Below, piece after piece: positions 22,001-31,960 of a stretch of DNA of 36,561 nucleotides. Each line of letters opens with the position of its first letter. The stretch's first letter is position 1. The notes under the pieces are model-generated. The model ran no database searches. It was not told the origin of the DNA and saw nothing but the letters and a program-made list of their open reading frames with translations. A program made the position numbers and the translations under genes. Origin of the DNA: Phoronis australis (Eukaryota; Phoronida; Phoronidae); contig NMRA01000010.1 of NCBI GenBank assembly GCA_002633005.1, positions 2,080,027 to 2,116,587 of the forward strand. The letters run 5' to 3'.

Positions 22001-23535
22001 TCATTTCTCTGTTGAGATGTTCTGATGACGCAATCGCAAATGCATCGTTTGAAAAGGGCCTATTTGCGCCAACAAGGGACGGCGAGATGGTATTGGCTGG
22101 AAAATGTGTCTTTGTTGACGACGGGCGACTATACGAAGAAATAAAAAATAACTTCAACTATCCAGTCCTGATAAAATCTTTGAGTGAAGTCTTTGATAGT
22201 AAGCAAAAGCTTTTGAAACTTGAGGAGCAACATCGGCCGTTGATACTATCCGAAATGATTCGTGAGCAAGTGGAAATTGGGAGTGAAGTCCGTAGTCATG
22301 AAGAATCAGACAAACCATTAATGAAGAAGATTTTTCAGCGTCTCACCTGTGACCAGTTTCATTATGCTCTTGCGAGACTAATTTTCCACATGAGCAGCCA
22401 GAGCAATCAGCCCATAATGAACGTCTTAAAGGATGTTCAGGAAAAATTTGAAACGGTCAAGGTCTTCGAAGCTAGTGCCATCACGTCGTATTATGTGGAC
22501 GAATCTGGAAACAAGTTGTGTGAAAGTACAAGTAATGTAAAAGTGTATGTTACTCGCGGTAAGGAATCCTGCCTGGAAGTTTACATACATCCGATGGAAG
22601 AGCAATCTGAAATCTATAACACCTTGACCGAGTTCATTGCCGACAATGTGGGTGTTACTCTCAACACCAGATGTCTAATGGTATTGCGAGAGCTTCTGAA
22701 TCTCCAACACTCAGCCACTAAACTAAGTTCTTATCTAGACAAGAACCGAATTATGACAATTCCTGTCCGAGAACACCATATTCGTTTCGGTGAAACAATT
22801 TCCGAGAACGTTAGTCATGTTATGGAGAAGGGTGTTTTCGGTTTTGATGTCAACGAAAGAGTTGGCTGCGAAACAAGTGTGCAAAATTATGGTGGTGGGT
22901 CAAAGTATGCCCTAGCTCAGATTTGCAGAGAACTGGAGTCAAGCCAAGAGTCACCGTGTGGCTTTAAACAACTACATGTTGCGAATATTGGCTTTGAGGA
23001 AGTTGAAGGTGCCAGTGCAAACTTCTTTAGGTTTTGGAATCTCTCATCACGAGATGAGGATGGCAAAATTTGTATTCTTGAGACAGAGGCTACTAAACGC
23101 GAGATCATTAACCAGAACCAGTTAGAAGAATCACGGACGATGCCCGAACATCAAATAGGCAGATTCATGAGACGCCTTTTTATGCCTTGGCGCCCAGATG
23201 CAGACGAAGAAAATAAAGAGACACATGCTGAAATTTTCAGCTATCCTGTGTGTTCTGTGGCTAGATATGAAGAGACCAATCACCATTCAGCTTTAGTTGC
23301 GATCGATCAACAATCTATTCCGAAACCTTTCATCATACTATACGACAGGGGACTGGAATTTAGGCAAAGCTACGCTACTTCCCGTGGAACTGGAGGGGAT
23401 CTTGGGGTGATGGCGAACACAGCAATTCTTCCTAAGCCAAGACCTTCCTCAACGCGCCAGTTGTACCGTCAAGCTGTGGATGACTTCAACTCGTCCCAAA
23501 ACGACGACCAACCGCCAGCTGTTGAAGAGTCTTAA
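16100..23535 (+). CDS. sacsin-like gene, giant exon with second ATPase repeat
   Basis: Acceptor ccgttgcag ends at 16099. The exon is open for 7.4 kb to the TAA at 23533-23535. It first completes repeat 1. A new repeat then begins with SFGIPFGQKEKL (residue about 1331). N-box EMLQNADDAQAT has Glu 1361, Asn 1365 and Asp 1368. VYNDKPF carries the adenine-contacting Asp 1406. TGQYGLGFNAVYHVTD (from about 1432) is the glycine-rich loop, and FVFDPH-type and FCFLPLPQTTKLPVHINGHFA (about 1691) segments follow. All ATP-site residues appear intact, so module 2 is probably catalytically competent. The rest is repeat-2 body and a C-terminal region ending RQLYRQAVDDFNSSQND, the first helix of a HEPN domain. 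The ATG at 16111 lies inside the exon and is not the gene start. Confidence 0.95.
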
Positions 23536-24565
23536 GTGTAGGCCTGCTATAAATGCCATCAGGTAAGTGTATTATCTTTGGTGAATTGGATAAAAGCAGA
23601 CGTTAGAATATGAGTTTCTGAAAACTAATATCAACTAGAGATTTCACTGGCAGATCTATGTTACCGTAAGGATGGAAAACGATTACGATTTTCGAAGATA
23701 AAATGTCTGCATAGCCCTTAAAAAGGCATGTCGACGGCGGTTTTTGTTTATTTGATCGTGGCCGTAGGAAGAGACCGGGCCTCTTCCCTCTCTAAATCCC
23801 GCAATGTTTTTACTTTGTTTTTTGTTTTTGTACATTTACTTAGAACACAAAGTTTTCTTGGTGTCAATAATAGTCGGTCGTTGACGATCACTGTGAAGCG
23901 AAAACAAATTTTACTCTAATCTTAAAGTGATAGTGTATACGTTTTCAGATTGGTACTCCGTTTCAACAGTTCTGAACTATTTGTTGGCGACGTTAAGCGT
24001 ATTTTAGTTGTTCTTCAGAAAATGAAGTGAACATTCAAACTACGTTTGATATTTCCCATTTTACGACAATGCACGTGGTACGATAAAAATGCACAGAGAT
24101 GTGTATCAGATCAAACCGCTAAACTTTTCAAAAAATTCAGTCATATAAACTGCAAAAGATAGGAGCATTTTGTGTAAACTTTCATTTTTGATCTTAAAAT
24201 TGATACTGCAAACAAATTTGCATACAGCAGTTTATTGTTGTATCTTTCAGGCTGCAGAAAAAGCGTTAAAAGCCGCACAGTTCGCCTAGGACGCCAATTT
24301 GATGTCAGAAACGGATAATGTAGCCTACATGGCTAGTACCCTCGACATGTCTGACGCCTGCCAACTGCGCGACTTAATCGATGTCCCCCGATCTCCGCTT
24401 GGAGATTGGACAAATATGTGGTACCCGGGTGTTTCCGTAAGCGAGGCTCCAAGACATTTTTTTAACGAATACCACGCCGAGGAAGCAACGAGGATAACCG
24501 GTGCAATTTTAGATATTGTTAGAGCGTTTCTCGAGAATCGAGGAGTGAATAATGACGTAACCTGA
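23455..24565 (+). pseudogene. C-terminal HEPN domain of the sacsin-like gene, interrupted by three in-frame stops
   Basis: HEPN domains are small helical bundles found at the C-terminus of sacsins. Helix 1 is coding (RQLYRQAVDDFNSSQND, 23455-23505). After the TAA at 23533 the same frame reads V, TAG (23539), then ACYKCHQ, up to a strong donor (cag|gtaagt, 23562/23563). The next acceptor (atctttcag, 24250) opens AAEKALKAAQFA in phase 0. A TAG follows at 24287, then DANLMSETDN... to FFNEYHAEEATRITGAILDIVRAFLE, the last HEPN helix, and a TGA at 24563. ACxxxxQAAEKALKA and the A-x-R/xxA-x-x-I-L-x-x-V helix are HEPN hallmarks. No frameshift is present, only three nonsense codons, so loss looks recent. 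As annotated from DNA, the protein ends before the domain and this exon is 3' UTR. Confidence 0.8.
23563..24250 (+). other. intron inside the HEPN region (3' UTR intron of the truncated gene)
   Basis: Strong donor gtaagtgt at 23563 and pyrimidine-rich acceptor atctttcag at 24250. It splits the HEPN coding sequence in phase 0 between CYKCHQ and AAEKALKA. Its borders appear intact although both flanking exons carry stops. Confidence 0.75.
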
Positions 24566-24809
24566 AAGCAACAAAATTTAAAAGTTTGCTGGACTGAAAA
24601 TGCTTTAAAAGTATAAAACCACCTCAGATAAAAAGAAATTTCAATTTGTGTTGAGTTCCTCGGTGGTATATGTCGAGTCATATACTACCCTTGATTGGAA
24701 AAATGATAGTTAATCGTATAAGCTAAAGCACGCTAAAGTAGAACTACAAATGATCATCACGATATTTCTATATTGCATAACATTTCACAGTTCTCGGCTT
24801 GGACTTTTT

Positions 24810-24815
24810 AATAAA
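24810..24815 (+). terminator. candidate polyadenylation signal of the sacsin-like gene
   Basis: AATAAA lies about 245 bases after the last HEPN codon, in AT-rich sequence. It is the first canonical hexamer I see downstream of 24565. Confidence 0.4.
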
Positions 24816-26390
24816 AAATCGATTCTGATAAATTTTCTGTAGCTGCAAAAATGGAAAAGGGAAGTTCCCTTTCTTTTACCGTTTTGGCTTTGCTAGTTTG
24901 TCGTGGCGTGAAAAATATTCTTCAATTTCACGTAGTAATTAGAAATTAGCAAACGTGTCTGTGTGACTTCGTACTTCTTGTAGTGGTCTACGTGGGTTCG
25001 TTTGTTTGAAGTAGCGTAATTATGTACCATCTCCCTTGGCAGTGGTCAAACGGATGTAGACTAAGAATGGTCTGTGACGTCAGGGTGATGTGACCAGAGC
25101 TCTAATGGGCGCCCTCTGTTGTGGTTTGCCGAACTAAACAATGAACAAAACGAACCTATTGAATCGGTGGGCCCTAAGCTTGGGTATTTAAATGTAAAAT
25201 GTTCCTGGGTTTAAATTTCTATATTTTCGTATAACTTGCATATGCATTTTGTAAAAACCCTGACTATGATGAAATTTTAGGTTAGTACGCAATGCATCTT
25301 TATGGATAAAATGTTGCTTCGGGCATTCTGGCTGACACATTTATATATTGTTGGTCACTATGTATGTATATGTATATGTATATTTTTGAGTGTTTTGTTT
25401 TAATGAATTTTACTAATTCTTCATAAGTTAGTAAAGACAAAAAGTACATATTTTGGTAATGGTTGGTAATGTGTCCGAATTTTGAGAACCACTTTTCTCC
25501 ACTGAATAACGGGCATCAAACTGGTTATCAAAATACGGGCATGTTGTATCAGACTATTGGTCATAATTTTATAAAAGTTGGTATGTAAATGGCTTTGTAC
25601 AAATTTACGATTTTTTTATTCTAATCGTAATTTGATGTCTTGCAAAGACTCTTGTAATTATTATGGATTTTCCACCATTCACTGTATTCATGGGCATTCG
25701 ATGTGTTGTTCGTAACTTGTGGATTCGTCCAAAATCATGCTTCCTCACTGCCCATAGTTTGTTACGACTTGAATTAACATATGTAAACACAAGAACAGTG
25801 TGTAATACTTTCGTTACTTGCTTATACAAGAAAACAAAATTTCAAAGTAAGTGAGAAGACTGTCTTAATAGAGAACTTTCAGTGAATGGTGGAGAACTAC
25901 CTATAGATTAAATTCTTTGTTCACTGAAAATACAAATCTAAAATGATTTCAAGACTCACTCACAAAATTCTTAGCACTAACTGTTTCTTATTTAAAATAG
26001 GCATAATTAACTCGCCACTCGGTACGTTCTGTAGAAAAGACCCCAAGAATCTTTGCAATGTTTTAGGAGTGTGAAGTCCTTCAGGTTTTTGGAAGTCCGT
26101 GAACAACTGGGATTATTATTAGCTAGAGTTTGACTGATGTTATCTTTGGGAAAGTGATTGTGAAACATGTGATGAATATCCTTATTAAGTTAGTAAAACG
26201 TCCTACGTACATAAATTCCAGACTTCCCTGCTTGCAATGGCTGAACATGAAGTCTTTGAATATCATATCATATCATAAAAAATGTAATTTACTATAAGAG
26301 CGTGACTTATGAACATTTCAGAAAAATTTGGCTCCCTGTATAAGGACTTTTTTACACGCGTGACTTTAGTAGATTCCGGTGTGGATGTGG
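24816..26390. other. non-coding stretch downstream of the sacsin-like gene
   Basis: No exon recognised. It contains the second hairpin-repeat copy, a CRE-like tgacgtca near 25077, tat/gtat low-complexity sequence near 25360-25385, and a 10-bp inverted repeat (tttcagtgaa at 25877-25886, reverse complement at 25920-25929). Confidence 0.5.
25455..25562. repeat. dispersed hairpin repeat, copy 2 (inverted relative to copy 1)
   Basis: The reverse complement matches copy 1 at 6786-6893 over nearly the whole length. It shares tagtctgata, tgcccg, attttga, agtttgatgcccgtt, agtggagaaaa and gttctcaaaattc. Differences are scattered, so the copies are not recent. Confidence 0.65.
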
Positions 26391-26422
26391 TGTGTGTGTG
26401 TGTGTGTGTGTGCGTGTGTGTG

Positions 26423-26477
<55 letters not shown>
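26391..26477. repeat. (TG)n microsatellite
   Basis: 87 bases of almost pure TG dinucleotides with two C interruptions. Open frames across it on both strands are artefacts of the repeat. Confidence 0.97.
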
Positions 26478-26478
<1 letters not shown>

Positions 26479-27519
26479 CTTTATCAAAATACGATTTAAC
26501 CCCGACTGCAGGGTTAATGTTTATGACATTGATTACATTGTAAGTTTTGATTGTGAATACAATAAAAGTATTTAAAAGGTTACTGAACGCACGCCAGGTT
26601 TCCGAATCGTTCTCTGGAGCGTCGAAGCACAGGGTTCGAAGCATATGCTGTAGAGGAATCGGTTTGAGCACTGTCTAAAATTAAAGAATTGGCGGTTTCT
26701 CGGAAGGACACTACCGTTGCCGTTTACGTGATAGGATCGTGATGTCGTACCCACCGCATTAACTACACCGTGTTGCCGAAGTCTGGTGCGAGGGTTGCGA
26801 ACTTGAACTGCTTGGCGTTGCTCTAGGGGTGATAACGATTTAGCGCTTTTCTGATTATAGTGCAAGGATTGCTTCCACTGCCGCTCTTGAAATTTCACGT
26901 TGGTATCACCACCATTCGGCGAAGACACAGTAGATTTGCCAACTGTCGGTAGTTTTGTTCGAAATTTTACATGATGATGCGATCTGGTGATCAATCGGAG
27001 TACTGCGCAAAACCAACATAGCCTAATGGGGATCAGCCAGTTTGTACAGTTCGTTCAATGAAGCCATTGGTTTGCGGATAATGACGGCTAGTTTTCGCAT
27101 GTGTGAAGCTATGGGTGCGACTGAAGTCTGCGAATTCGGATGGGATGAACGCGAGTCGTGACCAGTAGTCAGCTTGCACGGAATGTCACGTTCCTCGAAG
27201 ATACCCGTCATTTGTGCAATGGTTGTATTCGACGACATGTCACTCAGCTTGCAGATTAGGGGAAACTTGCAATGTCGCATTTTTACCATGTTATCAATGT
27301 CTCGATTTATGTTTGGTCAAAACATAAAGACTCTTGAACGCAACTTAAACTTCTCTGGTTCCTGACTAGCATAATGAATTTGATGCGACACGACTGTTTG
27401 CAAACTCGCTGGAATGATGATAGTGTACATATTAGTATCATCTCATCAGCTATAGTTAGTTCATCACGATAATTCTAGTAAGCGTGGAGCTAAGTAGAAC
27501 AGTTCGAGCAAGTGTTCGG

Positions 27520-27888
27520 TCAGCCACAACAATTCACGTCACGTAGCCGTTGCAATACAGGGTCGGTTGCAGTTGCTTCTCTGATTTGGGCGACTTGTGT
27601 AGTACTGGCATTGAGTAGTATGTGCAAGTGAATAAATGCAGATAAATCGAACCCAGCAATGACTTCTCCTGGGAGAGGAGAAACCCTGGACAATGCATCT
27701 GCAAGCGGTATTGCCTTACCAGGAACATACGTAATATTTGAGTCATAGCCCTGAATGCGAAGCAACAAACGAGCAAGGCGTGGTGGGGCATGTGCGATAT
27801 TCTTCTTGTTGATAGCTTCCAGTGGTTTGTGATCTGTCTCTATGGTCACGTGTCGACCAAAACCGTAATGGCGAAATTTACTGTCCAA
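27520..27888 (-). pseudogene. Gypsy RNase H and connection domain fragment
   Basis: The longest open piece of the element (122 codons). It contains HVTIETDHKPLEAI, RLARLLLRIQGYD and YVPGKAIPLADALSR, which are the RNase H D/H motifs and the LADALSR signature of Ty3/Gypsy pol. It then runs toward the integrase zinc-binding region (ATATDPVLQRL). Neighbouring domains are in other frames or interrupted, so it cannot be part of a working polyprotein. Confidence 0.85.
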
Positions 27889-28573
27889 TGTTCGAATGCC
27901 GTGTCTCTGCCTCAGTAGCTTACTATTAATTTCGATTGTTCATTTGTCTGTCAGCAGGATTGCACCAAGTCCTCGCTGAGACGCGCTAACTTGTTTAGTC
28001 ACAGGTTTGGTACTGTCGAAGTACTGTAACGATCAGAGATTTGATCTGGTCAACGGCTTTTTGATGCTTTGGGCCCCATGCAAAATGTGTGGTTTTCTTA
28101 GCGAGGTCCCATAATATGGCTGACACCGACGCGAGCAAACGCTTGAACCCGTAACAACAGAATGGCCAGCGAAAAGTTGTGAATTATGAGCTCTCAGTAT
28201 CCAGCATTATGTTCCAGTTTCCACTTCAGGCGTCGATAATCGAGAAGTATTTTGCTCCACTGGGTTTCGGTAAGATATCTTTCACAGTCGGTGTGTAGTA
28301 ATGTGGTCGCTTAAGCGCACCATTGATGTCCTAATCTAACCATTAGGTTTTGTAACGCTTTCGACGGCTATGATACTTAGTGAGGACAAAGAATTAAACT
28401 CGGTTGTGAGCATATCTTTGAGTGCTTTCGGGGCTCAGCGTGGCAGGTGGACCACGAGAATGAACTTGTGATTACCTTTGAATCTCGGCAATCGGGGAAG
28501 TCTTCAAGAGCGATTCTTTTGACAGTCCAGTGTCTTATCAGTGAAGAGATCTCGGATCGTAGGTCCGCAGTGA

Positions 28574-28858
28574 CTACAAAATATTACGTGTCGTTTTTGA
28601 ATCATGAAAGGGCATACAAGTCCCCGATGAGGAATGGCGGTTCCACCACAAGCTTTGATGGTGACAGAAGACGGGCACAGTTTCGGCTGTGATTTGAATT
28701 TCACGTTCACTGTTCACAGGCAAAACTGTCCCCTCTGCACCAGAGTCTATTTGGCACGCAGCAGCCAGTTTGTCGTTGTGACTGGATAATTCAGTGTTCA
28801 CAAGAGATTTTGTGTCCAAGGTTCCGTATCTTCCGAGGAACTGTGTATCAAACAACAA
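28574..28858 (-). pseudogene. Gypsy retropepsin fragment
   Basis: Contains the aspartic protease motif DSGA followed by EGTVLPV (28736-28747 for DSGA), the form used by Mag/K02A2.6-type elements. It is isolated from the RT by stops and cannot function alone. Confidence 0.7.
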
Positions 28859-29004
28859 TGAATGAGCAGACCGAAAATTGCCCTCTTGTTCCGAAACAGG
28901 CTTTTTAGGGCTCTGTCCATTAACTTCGATGTTTGCATTTGACTCTTACCGGGAGTTTGACGGGATTTGGCTTTTTAAGATGGTGGTTTGGGCTCACGAG
29001 AACA

Positions 29005-29109
29005 ACAAAGAGCTTGCCAGTGACCTTTCTTTCTGCAATTGGCGCAGACAGAGCCAAATGATGGACACTAAGTCGGGTCGGAGACATGGCCCAAATCACA
29101 GCAAGTACA
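29005..29109 (-). pseudogene. Gypsy nucleocapsid zinc knuckles, first one with a stop
   Basis: Knuckle 1 reads CTCCDLGHVSDPT, then TAG, then C. Knuckle 2 is a perfect CX2CX4HX4C (CANCRKKGHWQALC, 29005-29046). Confidence 0.7.
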
Positions 29110-30480
29110 GAGTGGTGTGTGATTGATTGACGCAGCATGAACTTGGGCAATGCACCACTGATATCATGTGCGTGTGCTTTCGCAGCTTCAGGGGTGCGAA
29201 CAATATCGAGTGAGCAATCAAGAGTCAGATCACTTGCTTCGAACAGAGGTGACTACATGCATACTCTTGACTGCAAGTATCAAAGCATCGATGATGTGAT
29301 CATCAGGATTGTCATATTTACAGCCACTGCTTTTGTAGCCTTGCTGGAGCAGTCATAGTTTGTATCTTGTGATTCTGAAGTTTTTCTTGGTGCTTCATAG
29401 AGTTCAAAATTCGCCCAGAAGCTTTCCAGCTTTTTGTAATCAGTCACACTCATGCTCCACGTACAAATGATTTCTCTGCCCTCTCACCACCCCAGGTCTG
29501 AAGGGTAACCAGAGAAATAGAGTTCATATGAGTGTTTAGATTTCCAAAAGCGTGTTGGGTATCATATGTGTGGTTTCTAAAAAAGACTATTTTTACAGAT
29601 CACAAGTAGTTCTGTTGAAGAAACTCGCCGACCTGGTGAGTCTGGCGATTCAATGTTCGGATCAATTACCCTAACACCATGTGTTCTGCATTTGTTGTAG
29701 AACTTGAATAATGACGAGTGTAAGTGTCCATACGTGCATACTATTAGTAACCTTACTTAAGTGCAACCTGCAACATGTAAGTCATACATAAGCTCCATGA
29801 GTACCGTGAAGGCTGAACTAGTGGGTTATACTAGAATATAAACTGAAATACTGCTATTCAGTTCATTGCCATACATTGGCACACTTTTACTATTTATAGT
29901 AGTTAGAAGCATAGAAATACAGTCAATGGTCCTAAACACACAAAAATGAATCAGTTTATCAATAGTATGACTGACATCGCAGTGATGGTGCCATTCAACA
30001 TAGCCTTGGAACAAAACTGTGCACCGGTACTCAATATTTTGACGACAGCTGGCTAGCTACATTCAGTTGTGCCCTTGACTCCCGCCGTAGTGGGTATTCA
30101 ACTATTTCTGAGGAGGATGTTGCTATGAAATTATGATACCCAACCATTTGTATAACCAGCAAGATTAAACCTCACCTTTTGTGACTCTTAGTGAGGCGAC
30201 CTCCCCCTAGCAAGAGTTTTCCAGAGTTATTTGCTTCAGAAAATTCACATTAGCAAACGCCGTCAAGTCGGCTGAAAATTAAAAACGTGATGTCATTAAT
30301 GTGTTTCTTGAAATGTTGCACCTATAGGTTACAAACACACAACATGCCAAGAAATTTGTTTAACCATCTTGAACTTTACGTTGCTGATGTATTATATGAT
30401 TTATGTTGGGGATAGCATGAATGATTGGGGCTGGGCGTTAACATGGCCATGGGGCCCACAACAGGGCCACAACCTGTTCA

Positions 30481-30597
30481 TTACAGACCCTTCCTCTGGT
30501 AGAAGATCATTTCAGTTTTGCGCTTGCCCGGCTCTCCACTCCGTGCCCCCTGTTCATGCAGTGCCTCCAGGTAGTCTCTTATTTCAGCCAAATTCAT
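30481..30597 (-). other. short minus-strand open frame, unrecognised
   Basis: An ATG at 30597 opens 38 codons, MNLAEIRDYLEALHEQGARS and further, ending at a TAA at 30481. The amphipathic, charged composition looks more protein-like than its surroundings. I do not recognise it and no splice or promoter context supports it. It may be a fragment of a mobile-element protein. Confidence 0.2.
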
Positions 30598-31679
30598 TGG
30601 TGGTCAACAATTTCGCGTTTGACAACCTCTGTTGATTATTTCTGGCTACACCAGTGGCGTCGAAGCTATAGGTTGAAGACCCGACTGCCACTCAAGTTGC
30701 ACATTCACTGCCTTGTGAAAGCATAGACCATAGTGAAAGTAACACCTGGTCCGTCGGTCAAATCTTTTTACTCGAGATTATTTTTGTGACAACTCAAAAT
30801 AAGTAACCTTTATTCTATATTCGAGTACATGGCAGCTGGCATTTAATGATCCCCGCATTTGGACTAAAAGTTCGAGTCCGGACTCGATATTTCAAGTGTT
30901 TACTAGAAATCCTGAGTTTTTTTTTTACCCAAAGTTTTAGCTCGAATCTAGTGGTCATTAAGTACAATCTTCAACTTGCAAAAAGTAGAATGGAAGTGAC
31001 GAAAACAATTTGGAGTTCGCTCTATCCATGCCGTCTGGAAAATTGTTTAGAAATAAATAATATCATTATTAGGGTAAACATTTTTGTGTTAACCAGTCAC
31101 TAAAGTTTAGAGCAATCGCATGCCAAGATTTTACACTTTACTTATTTATCAACCGCTGATGTTAGAATTTCCACCACTTCTGTTTCTAAACTGTCGAGGA
31201 ATAAAGTTGCTTAATAGGAAAGTGAAGAAACTCATTCATTGTATCTGTATTTAGTTTGTATAATACAACTGTTTCGAAAATTTCTAACTATTCTAAATTA
31301 GAGCACTTTTTTAAAACGTTTCCCCCCTTTTTGATGATAGAAAGGTTGTTAAGTTTTGCAAGGTTTTGGTTATCGTTCCAAACACTACTAAAATGGTCAC
31401 AGAAAAGTATGCGGAAACCGCGTTGACTAAGAGTAGAGTGAACAATGCAAAAACAAAATGAATCTTGAGGCCTTAAACCTTCAGAATTAATTTTTTAAAA
31501 GACTTTTGAGGCGGAATGCACTCTGCTAATTTTGAAGAGACCAAGTGGTGGACATCAGAGTAATTAGTTTGAGGGTAATCTGGAAGCCAGAAAACACCAT
31601 CTGAGCAGCACATTCCGAAAACAACTATTGTGTTTGTTGTTCAACCAACATTGTTTGGGCTAGGGATAGGGTTCATTTC

Positions 31680-31960
31680 AAACTCCTTGGGCTTTCAGAG
31701 TCCTCTTTACCAAGGGGTACTCCCACAGAAGGTTTATACGGGACATGACACTCAGCTTGGGGGTTTTTACAAACAGCACGTGTCTCTACAAAACGGTAAC
31801 TTTTCAATCCAGAAAAAAATCCTTACCAAAAAGAATCCTTTTCCCATTAGTACAACAGTTTTCACTCTGAGAGCTGTAAACACTGCAAATTGTACCCTTT
31901 TAATACTATATCTGGATTTTCAAAACGTTGGTATCTAGACACTCACTTTTGACAACACGG
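31680..31960. repeat. possible dispersed repeat of the GGGGTACTCCC type
   Basis: Contains ggggtactcccacagaaggt followed by ttatacggga, then several 'gggt/accc'-type phrases. From memory, repeats opening with ggggtactccc and a tatacggg phrase are common in marine invertebrate genomes. The plus-strand open frame here (31630-31938) is then incidental. Boundaries are not visible. Confidence 0.3.

Larger units (their letters stand above)
5012..23535 (+). other. sacsin-like gene (two Hsp90-type ATPase sacsin repeats), whole locus
   Basis: Six exons (5012-5045, 5997-6079, 7450-7566, 9158-9305, 9689-11236, 16100-23535) have GT/AG borders and intron phases 1, 0, 0, 1, 1. Together they give 9366 coding bases, exactly 3121 codons plus a stop. 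Sacsins are very large chaperone-related proteins whose repeats each begin with an Hsp90-type ATPase domain. Here ATPase 1 is at about residues 12-190 and ATPase 2 at about 1331-1520. Each is followed by the family hallmark FCFLPxP...LPxHxNGxFA (near residues 368 and 1691). Vertebrate sacsin has three repeats plus N-terminal ubiquitin-like and C-terminal J and HEPN domains. This protein has two recognisable repeats, no ubiquitin-like or J domain that I can see, and a HEPN domain cut off by stops. The giant last coding exon resembles the giant exon of vertebrate SACS. The gene is probably one of a lineage-expanded sacsin-like family rather than the SACS orthologue. Confidence 0.92.
26570..29180 (-). 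mobile_element. decayed Ty3/Gypsy LTR retrotransposon gag-pol (K02A2.6/Mag-like)
   Basis: Gag-pol domains appear in order on the minus strand. They are nucleocapsid zinc knuckles near 29005-29109, protease IDSGAEGTVLPV at about 28750, RT with YFSIIDA at 28229-28249, RNase H at 27520-27888, integrase-core remnants at about 27020-27500, and a post-integrase tail at 26572-26994. The paired knuckle spacing and domain order fit the K02A2.6/Mag group of metazoan Gypsy elements. Stops and frame changes occur throughout, for example a TAG within the first knuckle (29068-29070) and a TGA right after YFSIIDA (28226-28228, as expected from decay of a CpG-containing CGA). No LTRs, primer-binding site or intact ORF were found. 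The element is inactive. Confidence 0.8.

Noticed and set aside
16454-23108. Many minus-strand frames of 60-145 codons under the giant exon
   Set aside because: They are shadows of the sacsin-like coding strand, with no independent features.
16111-23535. A separate gene starting at the ATG at 16111
   Set aside because: The acceptor at 16099 and the matching phase with 11236 make it an internal exon. Alone it would begin in the middle of sacsin repeat 1.
24302-24565. Independent small protein beginning at the ATG at 24302
   Set aside because: The frame continues upstream into HEPN sequence (AAEKALKAAQFA) with a TAG between. It is better explained as the HEPN remnant than as a new gene.
26620-26650. 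tRNA B-box-like ggttcgaagc
   Set aside because: There is no matching A box or cloverleaf around it, and it lies in the Gypsy remnant.
26263-26671. Long His/Thr and Val/Cys repeat open frames on both strands
   Set aside because: They are direct translations of the (TG)n microsatellite.
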